Counted from the first letter of the stretch, positions 49,291 to 59,230 are shown. The stretch: 64,000 bases of DNA from Hymenobacter sublimis (GCF_023101345.1 NZ_CP095848.1:2045501-2109500), one strand, 5' to 3'. Notes: a model not told the origin generated them from the sequence alone. Made by a program: numbers and translations.

Positions 49291-50085
49291 TTATACCGCT
49301 ACCGGGGCCTTGATGGCGGGCCAGGGGTTGTAGTTTTCCAGCTGGAAGTCCTCAAACTGGAAGCCGAAGATGTCCTGCACGGCGGGGTTCAGGTGCATTT
49401 GAGGCAGGGGGCGCGGTTCGCGGGTTAACTGCAGGCGGGCCTGCTCCAAGTGGTTGCTGTAGAGGTGGGTGTCGCCGCCGGTCCAGATGAACTCGCCGGG
49501 CTCCAGGCCTACTACCTGCGCCATCATGAGGGTAAGCAGGGCGTAGGAAGCAATGTTGAAGGGCACGCCCAGAAACACATCGGCGGAGCGCTGGTAGAGC
49601 TGGCAGCTGAGCCGGTTATCAGCCACGTAGAACTGCACCAGGGCGTGGCAGGGCTGCAGCTTCATCTGGGGCAAATCGGCCACGTTCCAGGCGGATAGCA
49701 CGATGCGACGCGAGTCGGGCGTTTGGCGCAGCTGGCGCACAATGTCGCTGATCTGGTCGATGGTTTGGCCGTCGGGGCCAGTCCAGGCGCGCCACTGCTT
49801 GCCGTATACGGGGCCTAGCTCCCCGTTCTCATCGGCCCACTCATCCCAAATACTGACGCCGTGCTCCTTGAGGTAGGCAATGTTCGTGTCGCCGCGCAGA
49901 AACCAGAGCAGCTCGTAGATGATGCTTTTCAGATGCACTTTTTTGGTAGTGACCAGCGGAAAGCCTTCCTGCAAATTAAAGCGCATCTGGTAGCCAAACA
50001 CAGAGAGCGTACCGGTGCCAGTGCGGTCGGTTTTGCGGGTGCCGTGGTCGAGGATGTGTTGGAGCAGGGTGTGGTACTGGCGCAT
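49291..50085 (-). CDS. thyA: Thymidylate synthase
   Basis: A 264-residue folate-dependent enzyme that makes dTMP from dUMP, the same length as E. coli ThyA. Hallmarks: [25 protein letters not shown] at the start in outline, the catalytic cysteine in [12 protein letters not shown] (about residue 146), [19 protein letters not shown] and the closing [15 protein letters not shown]. Start ATG 50085 matches the usual MRQYHTLL; an extension to 50151 is not needed. No folate gene or other dTMP-pathway gene adjoins. Confidence 0.97.
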   Translation of the reverse strand: MRQYHTLLQHILDHGTRKTDRTGTGTLSVFGYQMRFNLQEGFPLVTTKKVHLKSIIYELLWFLRGDTNIAYLKEHGVSIWDEWADENGELGPVYGKQWRAWTGPDGQTIDQISDIVRQLRQTPDSRRIVLSAWNVADLPQMKLQPCHALVQFYVADNRLSCQLYQRSADVFLGVPFNIASYALLTLMMAQVVGLEPGEFIWTGGDTHLYSNHLEQARLQLTREPRPLPQMHLNPAVQDIFGFQFEDFQLENYNPWPAIKAPVAV

Positions 50086-50178
50086 AGGTAGAAAAGCGAG
50101 GCAACGTGACTCGTCAAAAGTACAGAAACCCGCCTTGCACCCTGCATCCACCGGACGAATTTCGGTGGCCGCGGGCGG

Positions 50179-50547
50179 CTAGCGAGCCGTAATACTGGTT
50201 AGCTCCAAGTAGAAATACTGTTGCCCGCCAAACTGCGGGTTGGCCGGCCCCGTGTAGGCGCGGTACTGGCCGCTGAACGTTACCAGCTGGCCTACCTGCC
50301 GCAACTCAGCCGGCAAGGCACACACGATGCCATCATATACTGAGTCAATAGAGCCCGGCACAAAGTAGCTCACTACGTACGCCTGAAGTACCGTGTCAAA
50401 CACAACACGCCCCTTCCATTTATCGGCCCGCATCAGCACATCAGACTTTGCTTTACAAGCGGCCTGGGCCGTTTCGTCCTCCTTTTTGCAGCTGCCTCCA
50501 CCCAGGCATATTGTTCCGGCAAGTAGGTAAGGTAGGATCTGTTTCAT
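50179..50547 (-). CDS. Hypothetical lipoprotein
   Basis: A 122-residue protein with a lipoprotein signal (LLAGTICLGGGSC, cysteine near residue 20). After a charged stretch with KKEDETAQAACKAKSD, the remainder is beta-rich (VVFDTVLQAYVVSYFVPGSI, LVTFSGQYRAYTG, YFYLELTSITAR). No family recognised. It may be a small periplasmic binding or adhesin-like protein; this is a guess. It lies 93 bases upstream of thyA on the same strand. Confidence 0.6.
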   Translation of the reverse strand: MKQILPYLLAGTICLGGGSCKKEDETAQAACKAKSDVLMRADKWKGRVVFDTVLQAYVVSYFVPGSIDSVYDGIVCALPAELRQVGQLVTFSGQYRAYTGPANPQFGGQQYFYLELTSITAR

Positions 50548-50629
50548 GTGGTCTAAGTGGCTGAGGTGTACTCACTGTAGAAGATGTACCCGCTGAAAAG
50601 GTTGCATCAGGTGGGGCCGCCCTCTTACC

Positions 50630-51799
50630 TCACTTCGTTAGGCTACCCATGAGTTGGACCAATAATGCCTGCAAAGCAGTTAGGCCATCGGAACCATAGA
50701 GAAAACCGTGGCCGCCCGTGGGGCGCGACGCAAAATGCCACTGCGGCGCTTGCGCGCTGTGCTGTTGATAAATAGCCGCTACCTCTTGATAGGGTGAGAC
50801 ATCATCATCTTCGGCATTTAGAGAATACAGCGGCGGACCGCTAGCCAGCGTTTGGAAGCGTAGAGGCCCTAGGCTGCTCACGGGCATGGCTGATAAGGCG
50901 TAAAAACCAGCAAAGCCCCGGGGCTGCTGGCAAGCGTACCAGAAGGCCGCTGTTCCACCGTTCGACATTCCGCCCAGATAGATACGCCGGGCATTCACGT
51001 GGTAGCGCGCCTGCACCTCAGCCACCATTTGGCGCACCGCCGCCAGCGCCACCTTGTGCTCCAACCATCCAAACGACTTACGTCCATACGGGTAGAGCAC
51101 GAGGGCCCGCTGTTCCTCGGCCGCCCGGAAGATTGGTTCCTGAGCTACTCCTGGGTCATTGATGCGAAACTGCGTGGCACTGGCTACGCCGCCGTGCAAG
51201 TAAACCAACAGAGGCGCCGGCGTGGTGGGGTCGTAACTCTGCGGCACGTATACCAGGTAGGGGGCCCGTACGGTGTCAGCCGACACCGTGTAGCGGGCAA
51301 AACCGGGGACGGCGGACCCGTACTGCTTCCGGCGGGCGGGGGATGGCAGGGCGTTTTGTTGGGTACTTGTTAGCCACTGCTGAGCCGCCTGTTGAGCTGC
51401 TTTTTCACGCCGTTGGGCATGGGCCTGCATCTGCGCCAGAAAATAGCGCCATTGCGGCGTATCATACAGGCTGCGCAAGCCAGCCTCCTGGGCAATATTA
51501 CGGACGTCTTGAGCGGTAACGGGCAGTTCGGCAAAACGAGGAATTCGAAGCAGCCACTGCAAAGCTTGGGTGCGGTAAGCCGGGCAGTTGGCCGCCGCTA
51601 TGGTGCCGGCAAATACATCAAACGGACCAGCCTTCGTACTATCAGCGAAGGCAGCCTGAAATTCCTGCACGGCCCCGCAGTAGTCTTGCTGGCCCATTTT
51701 GGCAGATGCCCGCTGCAGCTGCTGGTCGTAGTTCTGGGCCTGACCTTTAGCGGCCCAAAGTCCGCAGCATAGGCCTACTAGGATGCTTATTCGACGCAT
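50630..51799 (-). CDS. Secreted alpha/beta hydrolase (prolyl oligopeptidase/PHB depolymerase type)
   Basis: A 389-residue exported hydrolase. The N-terminal signal peptide ends near residue 21 (CGLWAAKGQAQ), followed by about 130 residues of helical repeats, resembling TPR (ASAKMGQQDYCGAVQEFQAAF). The hydrolase domain from about 155 shows VYLHGGVASATQF, the nucleophile elbow GGMSNGGTAAF (Ser in GMSNGG), an acid in NAEDDDVSPY and catalytic His in TGGHGFLYG. Substrate unknown; such enzymes hydrolyse ester or peptide bonds in the periplasm or outside the cell. ATG 51799 starts the signal peptide. Confidence 0.85.
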   Translation of the reverse strand: MRRISILVGLCCGLWAAKGQAQNYDQQLQRASAKMGQQDYCGAVQEFQAAFADSTKAGPFDVFAGTIAAANCPAYRTQALQWLLRIPRFAELPVTAQDVRNIAQEAGLRSLYDTPQWRYFLAQMQAHAQRREKAAQQAAQQWLTSTQQNALPSPARRKQYGSAVPGFARYTVSADTVRAPYLVYVPQSYDPTTPAPLLVYLHGGVASATQFRINDPGVAQEPIFRAAEEQRALVLYPYGRKSFGWLEHKVALAAVRQMVAEVQARYHVNARRIYLGGMSNGGTAAFWYACQQPRGFAGFYALSAMPVSSLGPLRFQTLASGPPLYSLNAEDDDVSPYQEVAAIYQQHSAQAPQWHFASRPTGGHGFLYGSDGLTALQALLVQLMGSLTK

Positions 51800-51832
51800 A
51801 GAGAGATAGTAGTAGCATAAATAGAGGGCCAC

Positions 51833-51862
51833 AAAAAAGCCACTTGAATAAAGTGGCTTTTT
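51833..51862 (-). terminator. Intrinsic terminator
   Basis: AAAAAAGCCACTT (51833-51845) and AAGTGGCTTTTT (51851-51862) form a hairpin with T runs, downstream of the small secreted-protein gene on the minus strand. Confidence 0.85.
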
Positions 51863-51880
51863 GGCGGAGGAGCTTACTTC

Positions 51881-52084
51881 TTACAGCGACTTCACGGCTG
51901 GTGCGGCAGCCGGAGCGGGCGTTACCGAAGCAGTTTTGGCGCCTTTCTTCATGCAGCAGGATGAGCCGGCGGCGGTGGCTTTGGCGCAGGTTTCTTTCTT
52001 GCCTTTCTTACCGTCTTTGCCCTCATGAGCGGAAGCGGTACCAACGAAAGCAAACAGGGCCAGGGCGAGCAGGGCGTTTTTCAT
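51881..52084 (-). CDS. Small secreted Lys/Cys-containing protein
   Basis: A 67-residue protein with a signal peptide (ALLALALFAFVGTASAHEG, cleavage near residue 20). The mature part is short and highly charged (GKDGKKGKKETCAKATAAGS, then CCMKKGAKTA), with three Cys and many Lys. It could bind metal or serve as a small periplasmic factor, but this is inference. The ATG at 52084 gives the signal peptide; the longer frame is non-coding. It is bracketed by a terminator, so it is a separate transcription unit. Confidence 0.75.
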   Translation of the reverse strand: MKNALLALALFAFVGTASAHEGKDGKKGKKETCAKATAAGSSCCMKKGAKTASVTPAPAAAPAVKSL

Positions 52085-52346
52085 GTCAGGGGAAGATGAT
52101 GAGTGGAGAAACAAAAGCGGGAAAATAGCGGTTGGCTTCACACGTCTGCCAGACGGGCTACGGCCGCTTCTAAAGTACACAAAATAAGTACATACAGCAG
52201 CTCAAATCAACACCTTTCCCGCAGCTGGCCTTAGTTTCGGGTTGCCTTACCGGAACTACCCCGCGTAGCTACTTTACCTTTCGCCGCCCATACGGCGCAG
52301 TGGCGGAGCCCGGCCCCGGCCGGTTTTCACTGTTGCGCTACCCCTT

Positions 52347-54647
52347 ATGCCGCTTCGCAAACTCGCTCATCTTACCCTGCTGGCCCTCGGACTGCTTACG
52401 GCGTTGGCCGTGTTTTTCGCGGCTCAGCTGCGCTTCAATTATAATTTCAACGACTTCTACCCCGCCGGCGACCCGGACCTGGACTACTACCTGCAGTACT
52501 CCGACCGCTTCGGCAACGACAACGACTACGTGCTGCTGGGCCTGGAAGCACCGGCCGGCCAGACCGTATTCGAGCCCCGTTTTCTGGTGAAAGTCGATTC
52601 CTTGACGCGCTTTATTCAGGGCCGCCGCCACGTCACGCAGGTGTCCTCGCCCACCAACGCCGTGAACCCGGTGGTGGAAGGACTGGGCGTGTTCAACGTG
52701 CCCTACCTCCACCCCCAGGACCCCAGTCGCCGCGCCCAGGACTCCGTGCTGGTGTACCGCACGCCGGGCCTAGTGGGCAACCTGATTTCCCGGGATGCCC
52801 GGGCCGCTACCATTCTCTTCCAAACTTCACCCAACCTGAGCAAGCCCCCCGGCGACTCCCTGCTGGCGGCTGTGCGTGCGGAGCTGCAGCGCCAGGGCTT
52901 CGCGGAAAACGAGTACCACCTGGCCGGCAAAATGGTGGCGCAGTCGGTGTTCGTGGACCGGCTGCAGGTGGAGCTGATGGTGTTTATGAGCCTCTCGGTG
53001 GTGCTCGTGACGGGGCTCTTGTGGCTCACATTTCGGACCTGGTGGGGCGTGGTGCTGCCCCTGGTGGTGGTGCTGGGCGCCATTGTGTGGGGCCTGGGGC
53101 TGATGTCGGCCTGCGGAATAAGCATTGACCTGATGACGGCCCTGCTGCCGGTGATGCTGTTTGTGGTGGGCATGTCCGATACTATTCACATCATCACGCG
53201 CTACGTCACGGAATTGGGCTACGGGGCCAGCAAGAAGGATTCCTTACGCATTGCCCTGAAGGAATCGGGCTTCGGCTCAGGACTCTCGGCCCTGACGACC
53301 AGCATCGGCTTCTTTACCCTGATGACCAGCACCATCCGGCCGATTTATAACTTCGGGCTGTTTACGGGCATTGCCGTGCTGCTCACCTTTGCCCTGAGCT
53401 TTACTTTGCTCCCGGCCATGCTGGTGCTCCTGGGCAAGCCCCAACTGCGGGTGCCCCGCCAAGACGGCCACAGCTGGGACGGAGTGCTGGGCCGCCTGTT
53501 CCGGGTGGTGCTGGCCCGGCGGCATTGGGTGGTGGCTATTAGTGGACTGGTGCTGGTTTTGTCGGTGGCCTCGGCCTCGCGCATCCGTATCAATTCCGCC
53601 CTGCTCGACGACCTATCGAAAAACGACCCGGTGAAGCTGGATTTCAAGTTTTTCGAGCGGCAGTTTGCCGGCGTGCGGCCCTTTGAGCTGGACTTGAAGC
53701 CTGCCCCGGGTCGCACGATCTACGACCTGGACGTGCTGCGCCAGACCGAAAAGATTGAGGGCTACCTGCAAACAACCTACGGGCTGAACTTCGTGGCCTC
53801 GCCGGTTACCATCATCAAATCGGTGCGCAAGGCCTTGAACGGTGGGCTGCTGGAAGAATACCGCCTCCCCGATTCCGAGGCTGAACTGCAGCGCCTGACG
53901 CGCAAGGTGAAGCTGTTTCGCAAGAAGCCGGAGTTCCGGGCCCTGGCCCTGCCCGATGGTTCCGAGGGCCGCCTGACCGGCCGCATGCCCGACGTGGGCA
54001 GCATCCGGGCCGACGCGCTGAATGCCGATTTGCGCCGCTACCTCCGCGCTTCCGTGGACAGCACCGTGCTGCAGACGCGCCTGACCGGCTCGGCCAACCT
54101 CATCGACAAAAACAACTCTACCCTCACCCTGAACATGATTACGGGCATGAGCATTGACATTGTGATGGTCACGCTCATTGTCCTGCTCCTGTTTCGCTCC
54201 CTGCGCATGACCCTGGTGGTGCTGGTGCCCAACCTGGTACCTATTCTGATTGTGGCGGGCGTAATGGGCGCGGCCGGCGTGAGCATGAAGGTGAGCACCA
54301 GCATCATCTTCACCATTGCTTTCGGTATTGCCGTCGATGATACCATCCACTTTATCAGCAAGCTTAAGCTGGTGCTGCTGGAGGAGGCCAGCTTGTTTAA
54401 GGCCGTGCGCAAAACCTACCTGATGGCTGGCAAAGCCGTTATCGTCACCTCCCTGATTCTGGTGGGCGGCTTCTCGACGCTAATCTTTTCCTCCTTCGAC
54501 GGTACGTTTTACGTGGGCCTGCTCATTGGCTTGACCCTGCTGTTTGGGGTAGTAGCCGAGCTGACCTTGCTGCCCATCCTGATTCTGGCTTTCTACCGGC
54601 ACCGGCCCAAAGAAATCCGTCAGCCGGTGCCGGCGCTGGGTGGCTGA
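52347..54647 (+). CDS. MMPL/RND-superfamily transporter
   Basis: A 766-residue inner-membrane RND-type permease with twelve helices in two halves. Each half has one long periplasmic loop after TM1 and a block of six helices (e.g. VELMVFMSLSVVLVTGLLWL, VVLPLVVVLGAIVWGLGLMSA). Residues in the middle of helix 4, GISIDLMTALLPVMLFVVGMSD in outline, match the MMPL pattern with the proton-relay Asp; the second half repeats it as FTIAFGIAVDDTIHFISKL. Family members export lipids, hopanoids or drugs. No adaptor gene adjoins, as is common in the MMPL/HpnN branch. The substrate is unknown. Confidence 0.88.
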   Translation: MPLRKLAHLTLLALGLLTALAVFFAAQLRFNYNFNDFYPAGDPDLDYYLQYSDRFGNDNDYVLLGLEAPAGQTVFEPRFLVKVDSLTRFIQGRRHVTQVSSPTNAVNPVVEGLGVFNVPYLHPQDPSRRAQDSVLVYRTPGLVGNLISRDARAATILFQTSPNLSKPPGDSLLAAVRAELQRQGFAENEYHLAGKMVAQSVFVDRLQVELMVFMSLSVVLVTGLLWLTFRTWWGVVLPLVVVLGAIVWGLGLMSACGISIDLMTALLPVMLFVVGMSDTIHIITRYVTELGYGASKKDSLRIALKESGFGSGLSALTTSIGFFTLMTSTIRPIYNFGLFTGIAVLLTFALSFTLLPAMLVLLGKPQLRVPRQDGHSWDGVLGRLFRVVLARRHWVVAISGLVLVLSVASASRIRINSALLDDLSKNDPVKLDFKFFERQFAGVRPFELDLKPAPGRTIYDLDVLRQTEKIEGYLQTTYGLNFVASPVTIIKSVRKALNGGLLEEYRLPDSEAELQRLTRKVKLFRKKPEFRALALPDGSEGRLTGRMPDVGSIRADALNADLRRYLRASVDSTVLQTRLTGSANLIDKNNSTLTLNMITGMSIDIVMVTLIVLLLFRSLRMTLVVLVPNLVPILIVAGVMGAAGVSMKVSTSIIFTIAFGIAVDDTIHFISKLKLVLLEEASLFKAVRKTYLMAGKAVIVTSLILVGGFSTLIFSSFDGTFYVGLLIGLTLLFGVVAELTLLPILILAFYRHRPKEIRQPVPALGG

Positions 54648-54774
54648 AGCCCTTAAAAGCCGCTGCTAGCACCGGGCGTTACCGCTGGGCAGTTCAGCTG
54701 GCCCACTCGTGCTAGCCGAGGCAAAAAGCGCTTTGGGGCAAACTACGGGGCCACCTTCCCCGTTACTTTGCCCT

Positions 54775-55362
54775 ATGATGAAACGCCTCCTCCCCTTGTT
54801 GTGTGCCTTTTCCTGCGCTGGCGCCCTGGCCCAAACGCCCCCAGCTACTTCCGCCCCGGCCAACGACCCGCTGCCCCGCCTCATTCAGGAGCGCGAAACA
54901 CTGGTGCGCCAGTACGAGGAGGCTAACGCCCAGCGCAACAGCCTGTTCGGCAACAAGCGCAGCAAAAAGGACCTGGAGGAGGTGGCCGAGGCCCTGAAAG
55001 GCATTATCCGCAAAGACACGGAAATTGTGCGGGCCGTGCAGGCCGCGACCCTGCGTCGTACTGCCGCCGTAGTGGCTGAAAACCAGCAGGCCCGCCAGCA
55101 GATTACCGTGGCCCAAACAGACCAGAGCAGCACCCGCCAGCGCTTTTACGACCTGGAAAACCAGATTCAGAACCTACAGCTTCGCGACAAACAGCGCGAA
55201 AAAAAGCTCCTAGACCTGCAAGCCACCGCCGACGACGCTACCCAGGCCCGCACCACCCGCGAACTGCTGGCCGCCGGGCTGGCCGTGCTCTGCGCCGGCT
55301 TGCTTTGGTATGTACTGCGGCTGCGCAGCCGCCTAGCTACCCCGGTGCGCCGGCGCAAGTAA
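54775..55362 (+). CDS. Exported coiled-coil protein with a C-terminal membrane helix
   Basis: A 195-residue protein with a signal peptide (LLPLLCAFSCAGALAQ, residues 3-20), a long coiled coil from about 40 to 155 (VRQYEEANAQRNSLFGNKRS, LENQIQNLQLRDKQREKKLL) and a C-terminal transmembrane helix (LLAAGLAVLCAGLLWYVL) followed by basic residues. Such proteins often act as a periplasmic scaffold tethered to a membrane. No family recognised. TTACTTTG ends 4 bases before the ATG, so the mRNA may be leaderless. It follows the MMPL gene in the same direction. Confidence 0.75.
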   Translation: MMKRLLPLLCAFSCAGALAQTPPATSAPANDPLPRLIQERETLVRQYEEANAQRNSLFGNKRSKKDLEEVAEALKGIIRKDTEIVRAVQAATLRRTAAVVAENQQARQQITVAQTDQSSTRQRFYDLENQIQNLQLRDKQREKKLLDLQATADDATQARTTRELLAAGLAVLCAGLLWYVLRLRSRLATPVRRRK

Positions 55363-55762
55363 GGTGGAGTGGCAGGGCCATCCCGCTAGTCGACCTGCCA
55401 AACCAAGGCTGCCCACCAGCAAAACCTTTCCGTTACGGCGGGGTCTACCCTTAAAGAACCAGACGGCTGCGCGTGAAATGCTTCGTCTCCGGCTCTGCCG
55501 GACGGGCTTTTAGCCCTAACTCCGCGGCAAAACGGCGGTTATTCAATCAACTTAAAGTGACAGGATACTTTTTCGCTTCTCTGCTAAGGAAAACCACCGT
55601 TTCGTTGTGACTTGCTAGTGCTAGGGAAACGTGGCCTTCCAGTAGGGCTCCTGGAAAAAATTTCCCGGCTTATGGCTCTACAGTAGCTATAGCTCAGGGC
55701 TTTTTTCTTTGCAGAAACCTGCGCTTTTTCGATTCCGTTGTGCCCCTTCCTGCTGTAACTGC
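55363..55762. other. 400-base intergenic region, no gene recognised
   Basis: No coding frame with family features on either strand. The sequence TTTTTCTTTGCAG at 55699-55711 resembles a weak -7 promoter (TTnnTTTG) for the following gene. Short hairpins such as CCGGCTCTGCCGG are present, but no strong terminator or RNA fold was found. Confidence 0.4.
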
Positions 55763-56113
55763 ATGCTTATTTCCGCGGCCTACTATCTATCCTACGTGGA
55801 GGCGGTGGAGCTATACCACCAGCTGCAAGCAGTGGAGGTTCAGGCCCTGGTTAAAACCTGCGGGCCGCCTACCTTTCCTTTTGGTGACGGGATGTACTAC
55901 CAGCTGCTGATTGAAGAGGTTGACGCGGAGAGGGCCCAGGAGGCAGTGGAGGCGTTTGAGTTGCAGCGCACTACCACCACGGGCCCTCGGTGCCCCATGT
56001 GCGGCACGCGCAACCCGCTTCCCGTTCCGGGCCTGCCGTGGTGGAAACGCCTTTTCTACGCCGGCACTACCTTGCACAAATGCCCCCACTGCGGCGCGGA
56101 ATTTCCCCTCTGA
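55763..56113 (+). CDS. DUF2007-like protein with a C-terminal zinc ribbon
   Basis: A 116-residue protein. Residues 1-70 look like DUF2007: LSYVEAVELYHQLQAVEVQA, then YYQLLIEEVDAERAQEAVEAF. A zinc-ribbon follows with CPMCGTRNPLPVPG (first CxxC) and KCPHCGAEFPL (second CxxC) separated by the hydrophobic PWWKRLFYAGTT. Such proteins are thought to be signalling or nucleic-acid-related, with no defined role. The ATG at 55763 is used; the upstream frame has Cys-rich text with no family match. Its end lies 58 bases before the SWIM gene. Confidence 0.7.
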   Translation: MLISAAYYLSYVEAVELYHQLQAVEVQALVKTCGPPTFPFGDGMYYQLLIEEVDAERAQEAVEAFELQRTTTTGPRCPMCGTRNPLPVPGLPWWKRLFYAGTTLHKCPHCGAEFPL

Positions 56114-56171
56114 CCTGCTACTTTGCCACGGTATCCTGCCCGCTACCCCGCCGGCCTAACCCTGCGAAGAA

Positions 56172-57635
56172 TTGACCTCCTGGACCGAAGCACAGGCCCG
56201 CGCCCTCATCACCGACCCCGGCACCCTCAAGCGGGGCCAGGAGCTAGCCGCCCCCGCCAAGTGGAGCAACCTGGGCCAGACCGACACCGCCGCCTGGGGC
56301 GAGTGCAAGGGCAGCGGCAGCACGCCCTACCAAACCGGCATCGACCTACAAGAGCCTGCTTTTAAGTGCTCGTGCCCCAGCCGGGTGTTTCCTTGCAAGC
56401 ACGGCGCGGGCCTGCTGCTACTGCTGGCCCGCCAGCCTCAACTGCTGAGCAGCCCTACCCCGCCGCCCTGGCTACAGGAATGGCTAGCCAAGCGTCAGCA
56501 AACGGCCGGCAAACAACCAGCCCAGCGCACCATCCAGCAGGACGCCCACCTCTCTGGCTTACCGGCACCGGTTGAAAACAACGATTCTGGGGCGGCTTCC
56601 GAGGCGGAACTGGCCCGGCAGAAACGGGAAGCCCAGCGCCTAGTCCGCATGCAGCGCGGGGCCGAGGAGTTGGAAACCTGGCTGCTGGACCTGATTCGGG
56701 CGGGGTTGGCGGCGACGGAAAGCCAGCCCCCGAGCTTCTGGGAAAACCAGGCCGCCCGCCTCGTCGATAACCAACTGCCGGGGCTAGCCGCTAATATTCG
56801 GGAGCTGGCGGCCCTGCGCCACCAAGGCACCGACTGGCCTGAGCGCATGCTGGCCCGCCTCGGCGAGTTGTATTTGCTGGTGCGCACGGTGCCGCGGCTG
56901 GAGCAGCTGCCTGCTGCTACCCGCCAGGAAATACTGCAGCAGTTGGGCGTTTCCGTCAAGAAAGAAGAGGTAGTGGCCACCCAACCGGGGGTAGCAGACA
57001 CGTGGTGGGCACTCAGCCAAACCACCACGGAAGAAGACCGCCTGACGGTGCGCCGCAGCTGGCTGCAAGGGCAGGAAACAGGTCGTTTTGCGCTGGTCGT
57101 GGAGTTTTCCTTCGGGGGCCAGGCCTTCGCTACGCCCCTGATGCCGGCCGGGTGCTACACCGGTAGCCTTTCGTTTTACCCGGGGCTGTTGCCGCTCCGA
57201 GCCGTGCCGGGCGAGCTAGCCTTTACCGGTACTTACTCGCTGGCCCCGCTGGGTAGCACGGGCCCCGCCCAACTGCTCAACGACTACGCTACGGCTCTGG
57301 CCCAGCAGCCCTGGCTGCGGGAGCTGCCGGTGCTGCTCGCCGGGGGCGTGCCGCATCAGACGGCTAGCGGAGACTGGGTGCTGCATTTCCCAACTCATGG
57401 CTACGTAACCGCCGACACCTCTACTACCTTACCCGGTAACCCTGCTACCCCAATCGAGCATCAGCCGGACCGTGAGGTGGCGCTTCCGCTGCGCTGCGAC
57501 GAGCTGACCGGCTGGGAGTTGCGGGCCCTCAGCGGCGGGTACCCGCTCACGGTGTTCGGCGAGTGGACCGGCGCGGCACTACGCCCGCTTACCTGCTGGC
57601 CGGCACCTTCGCCCGTTTCCAATCCCGCCTGCTAA
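56172..57635 (+). CDS. SWIM zinc finger protein (YehQ-like)
   Basis: A 487-residue protein with a SWIM zinc-binding motif near the N-terminus: Cys66-x-Cys68 and Cys75-x-His77 in the segment FKCSCPSRVFPCKHGAG. Start appears to be TTG 56172, preceded by GAAGAA. The remainder is helical with a beta-rich C-terminal part. SWIM modules bind DNA or protein; SWIM proteins of this length are a constant part of the MoxR/VWA gene cluster, to which E. coli yehQ belongs. Here it leads a block with DUF5691, MoxR and DUF5682 genes. Its stop overlaps the next ATG by one base (TAATG), so translation is coupled. Confidence 0.82.
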   Translation: MTSWTEAQARALITDPGTLKRGQELAAPAKWSNLGQTDTAAWGECKGSGSTPYQTGIDLQEPAFKCSCPSRVFPCKHGAGLLLLLARQPQLLSSPTPPPWLQEWLAKRQQTAGKQPAQRTIQQDAHLSGLPAPVENNDSGAASEAELARQKREAQRLVRMQRGAEELETWLLDLIRAGLAATESQPPSFWENQAARLVDNQLPGLAANIRELAALRHQGTDWPERMLARLGELYLLVRTVPRLEQLPAATRQEILQQLGVSVKKEEVVATQPGVADTWWALSQTTTEEDRLTVRRSWLQGQETGRFALVVEFSFGGQAFATPLMPAGCYTGSLSFYPGLLPLRAVPGELAFTGTYSLAPLGSTGPAQLLNDYATALAQQPWLRELPVLLAGGVPHQTASGDWVLHFPTHGYVTADTSTTLPGNPATPIEHQPDREVALPLRCDELTGWELRALSGGYPLTVFGEWTGAALRPLTCWPAPSPVSNPAC

Positions 57636-59230
57636 TGTCAGAGACGCCAACCACTACCCCCGCGCCCGCGCTACAACCGGCCACCGACTGGCAGCGAATT
57701 CTGCGCGTGGCCCTGCTCGGTAGCCGCCAGGCACCTGATGCGCTGCCGGATGCGGGCCTCAAGCTCCCAGAGTCAAACACTCACCCTGATTACCGCGAAA
57801 AGCAGGTTTTGCTAACCGCCGGTACTTTATCCTTGATCCGCAAAGCCGGCTTCCGGCCCGCGCCCGTACCGGCCTTCGCTTCTGACGTTCCCGTAGTCGC
57901 CCCGCCGGATACGGCGCCGCCCTTGGGCCCGGCTGGCGCCCAGCTGCTTGCGCAACTACTGGAAGGCACGCACGCCGCCCTGCTGCGCGGTTTCCTGGAA
58001 GACCTGCCCCGCCACGGCCGCCGGGTGCCCCACCAATTGCTGGTGTCGCTGCTGGAGTACGCCCGCCCACGGCCCGACTTGCACGCGGCAACGGCCGCTG
58101 TGCTGGGCCAACGGGGCGTGTGGCTGGCCGCTCAGAACCCAGCTTGGCAGCCTATTGTAGCGGGTAGTCGGGCGGTTGAGGAAGCGGTGTGGGAAACTGG
58201 TACGATCCGGGAGCGGGTGAATTTCCTTACCCACCTTCGCGGCGCCAGCCCGGCTCAGGCCCGCGAATTGCTGGCCGCCACCCTACCCCAGGAGCCGGCT
58301 AAAAACCAAACGGCGCTGCTGGAAGCCCTCGGCACGGGGCTTAGCCCAGCGGACGAAGCCCTGCTGGAACAGTACCTAACGTCGAAAAGCAAGGAAGTCC
58401 GGCAGGCCGCCCGGTTGCTCCTGGCCCGCGTGCCGGGTAGCCAGTTGGTGGAGCGGCTGTGGCAGCGCGTCGAGCCCCTGTTGCAGCTCAAGCGGGGCCT
58501 GCTCAGCAAGAAGCTACTGCTGGAACTGCCCGCCCAAGCCTGGGATAAAACCTGGCTGACCGATGGCGTTGAGCAGCGCGACACCCGGTTTTCCGGCGAC
58601 AAGGCGGCCCTGCTCGGCCAGATGGTGGCTCTACTTCCGCCCCACCGGTGGTCAGGGCACTGGAATATCGCACCAACCAAGCTCCTCGACTTGGCCGCGG
58701 GTACTGAATGGGCGGCTCTATTGCTCAGCGCCTGGGCCGAAGCCGCTATTCTTCATCACGATGCAGGCTGGGCCGTTGCCCTGTTGGAATGGTTTTTTGA
58801 GCAGCCCCGCAAGCTGGCAACCACCCTACCCGCCGCTGGGTTGGTTAAGCTTCTCTCAGCAACTCAGCTAACGGATTTGGTGCTGCCCCTGCTCAATGCT
58901 ACCCCTCATCTTACCCCGGATGTTCGCTGGCTGCCCCTGTTACTGCTGGTGCCCGCGCCCTGGCCCGAGCGCCTGACGCGCCGAGTGGTAGAACTGCTGC
59001 GTGACGCCCTAAGCCGGCCAGAACAACTCCACCGGATTCACTACGCCGCTAGCCAGCTGCTGGAGCACATGGCCCAGGTGGTGCCTGCCGCGCAGCACGA
59101 CCTCTGCGCCCAGCCCCTGCAGCCCCTGCTGCAAAACGTGCCCTACCTCCACAACAGCCTCGCCCGCCTGCTCAACGCCCTGCACTTTCGCCAGCAGTTA
59201 GAAGCCGCCCTGAACGAGCCGCCCGGTTAA
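57635..59230 (+). CDS. DUF5691 family protein
   Basis: A 531-residue cytoplasmic protein, Leu/Ala-rich and helical, with repeats such as QLLAQLLEGTHAALLRGFLE and EQYLTSKSKEVRQAARLLLAR reminiscent of HEAT-like repeats. The N-terminus WQRILRVALLGSRQAPDALP fits DUF5691. The ATG at 57635 overlaps the stop of the SWIM gene. DUF5691 proteins occur next to SWIM and MoxR genes, suggesting a scaffold in the complex. Function is otherwise unknown. Confidence 0.78.
   Translation: MSETPTTTPAPALQPATDWQRILRVALLGSRQAPDALPDAGLKLPESNTHPDYREKQVLLTAGTLSLIRKAGFRPAPVPAFASDVPVVAPPDTAPPLGPAGAQLLAQLLEGTHAALLRGFLEDLPRHGRRVPHQLLVSLLEYARPRPDLHAATAAVLGQRGVWLAAQNPAWQPIVAGSRAVEEAVWETGTIRERVNFLTHLRGASPAQARELLAATLPQEPAKNQTALLEALGTGLSPADEALLEQYLTSKSKEVRQAARLLLARVPGSQLVERLWQRVEPLLQLKRGLLSKKLLLELPAQAWDKTWLTDGVEQRDTRFSGDKAALLGQMVALLPPHRWSGHWNIAPTKLLDLAAGTEWAALLLSAWAEAAILHHDAGWAVALLEWFFEQPRKLATTLPAAGLVKLLSATQLTDLVLPLLNATPHLTPDVRWLPLLLLVPAPWPERLTRRVVELLRDALSRPEQLHRIHYAASQLLEHMAQVVPAAQHDLCAQPLQPLLQNVPYLHNSLARLLNALHFRQQLEAALNEPPG

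Noticed and set aside
53613-54350. Minus-strand frame of 245 codons inside the MMPL gene
   Set aside because: Antisense to a well-conserved permease; composition typical of a shadow frame.
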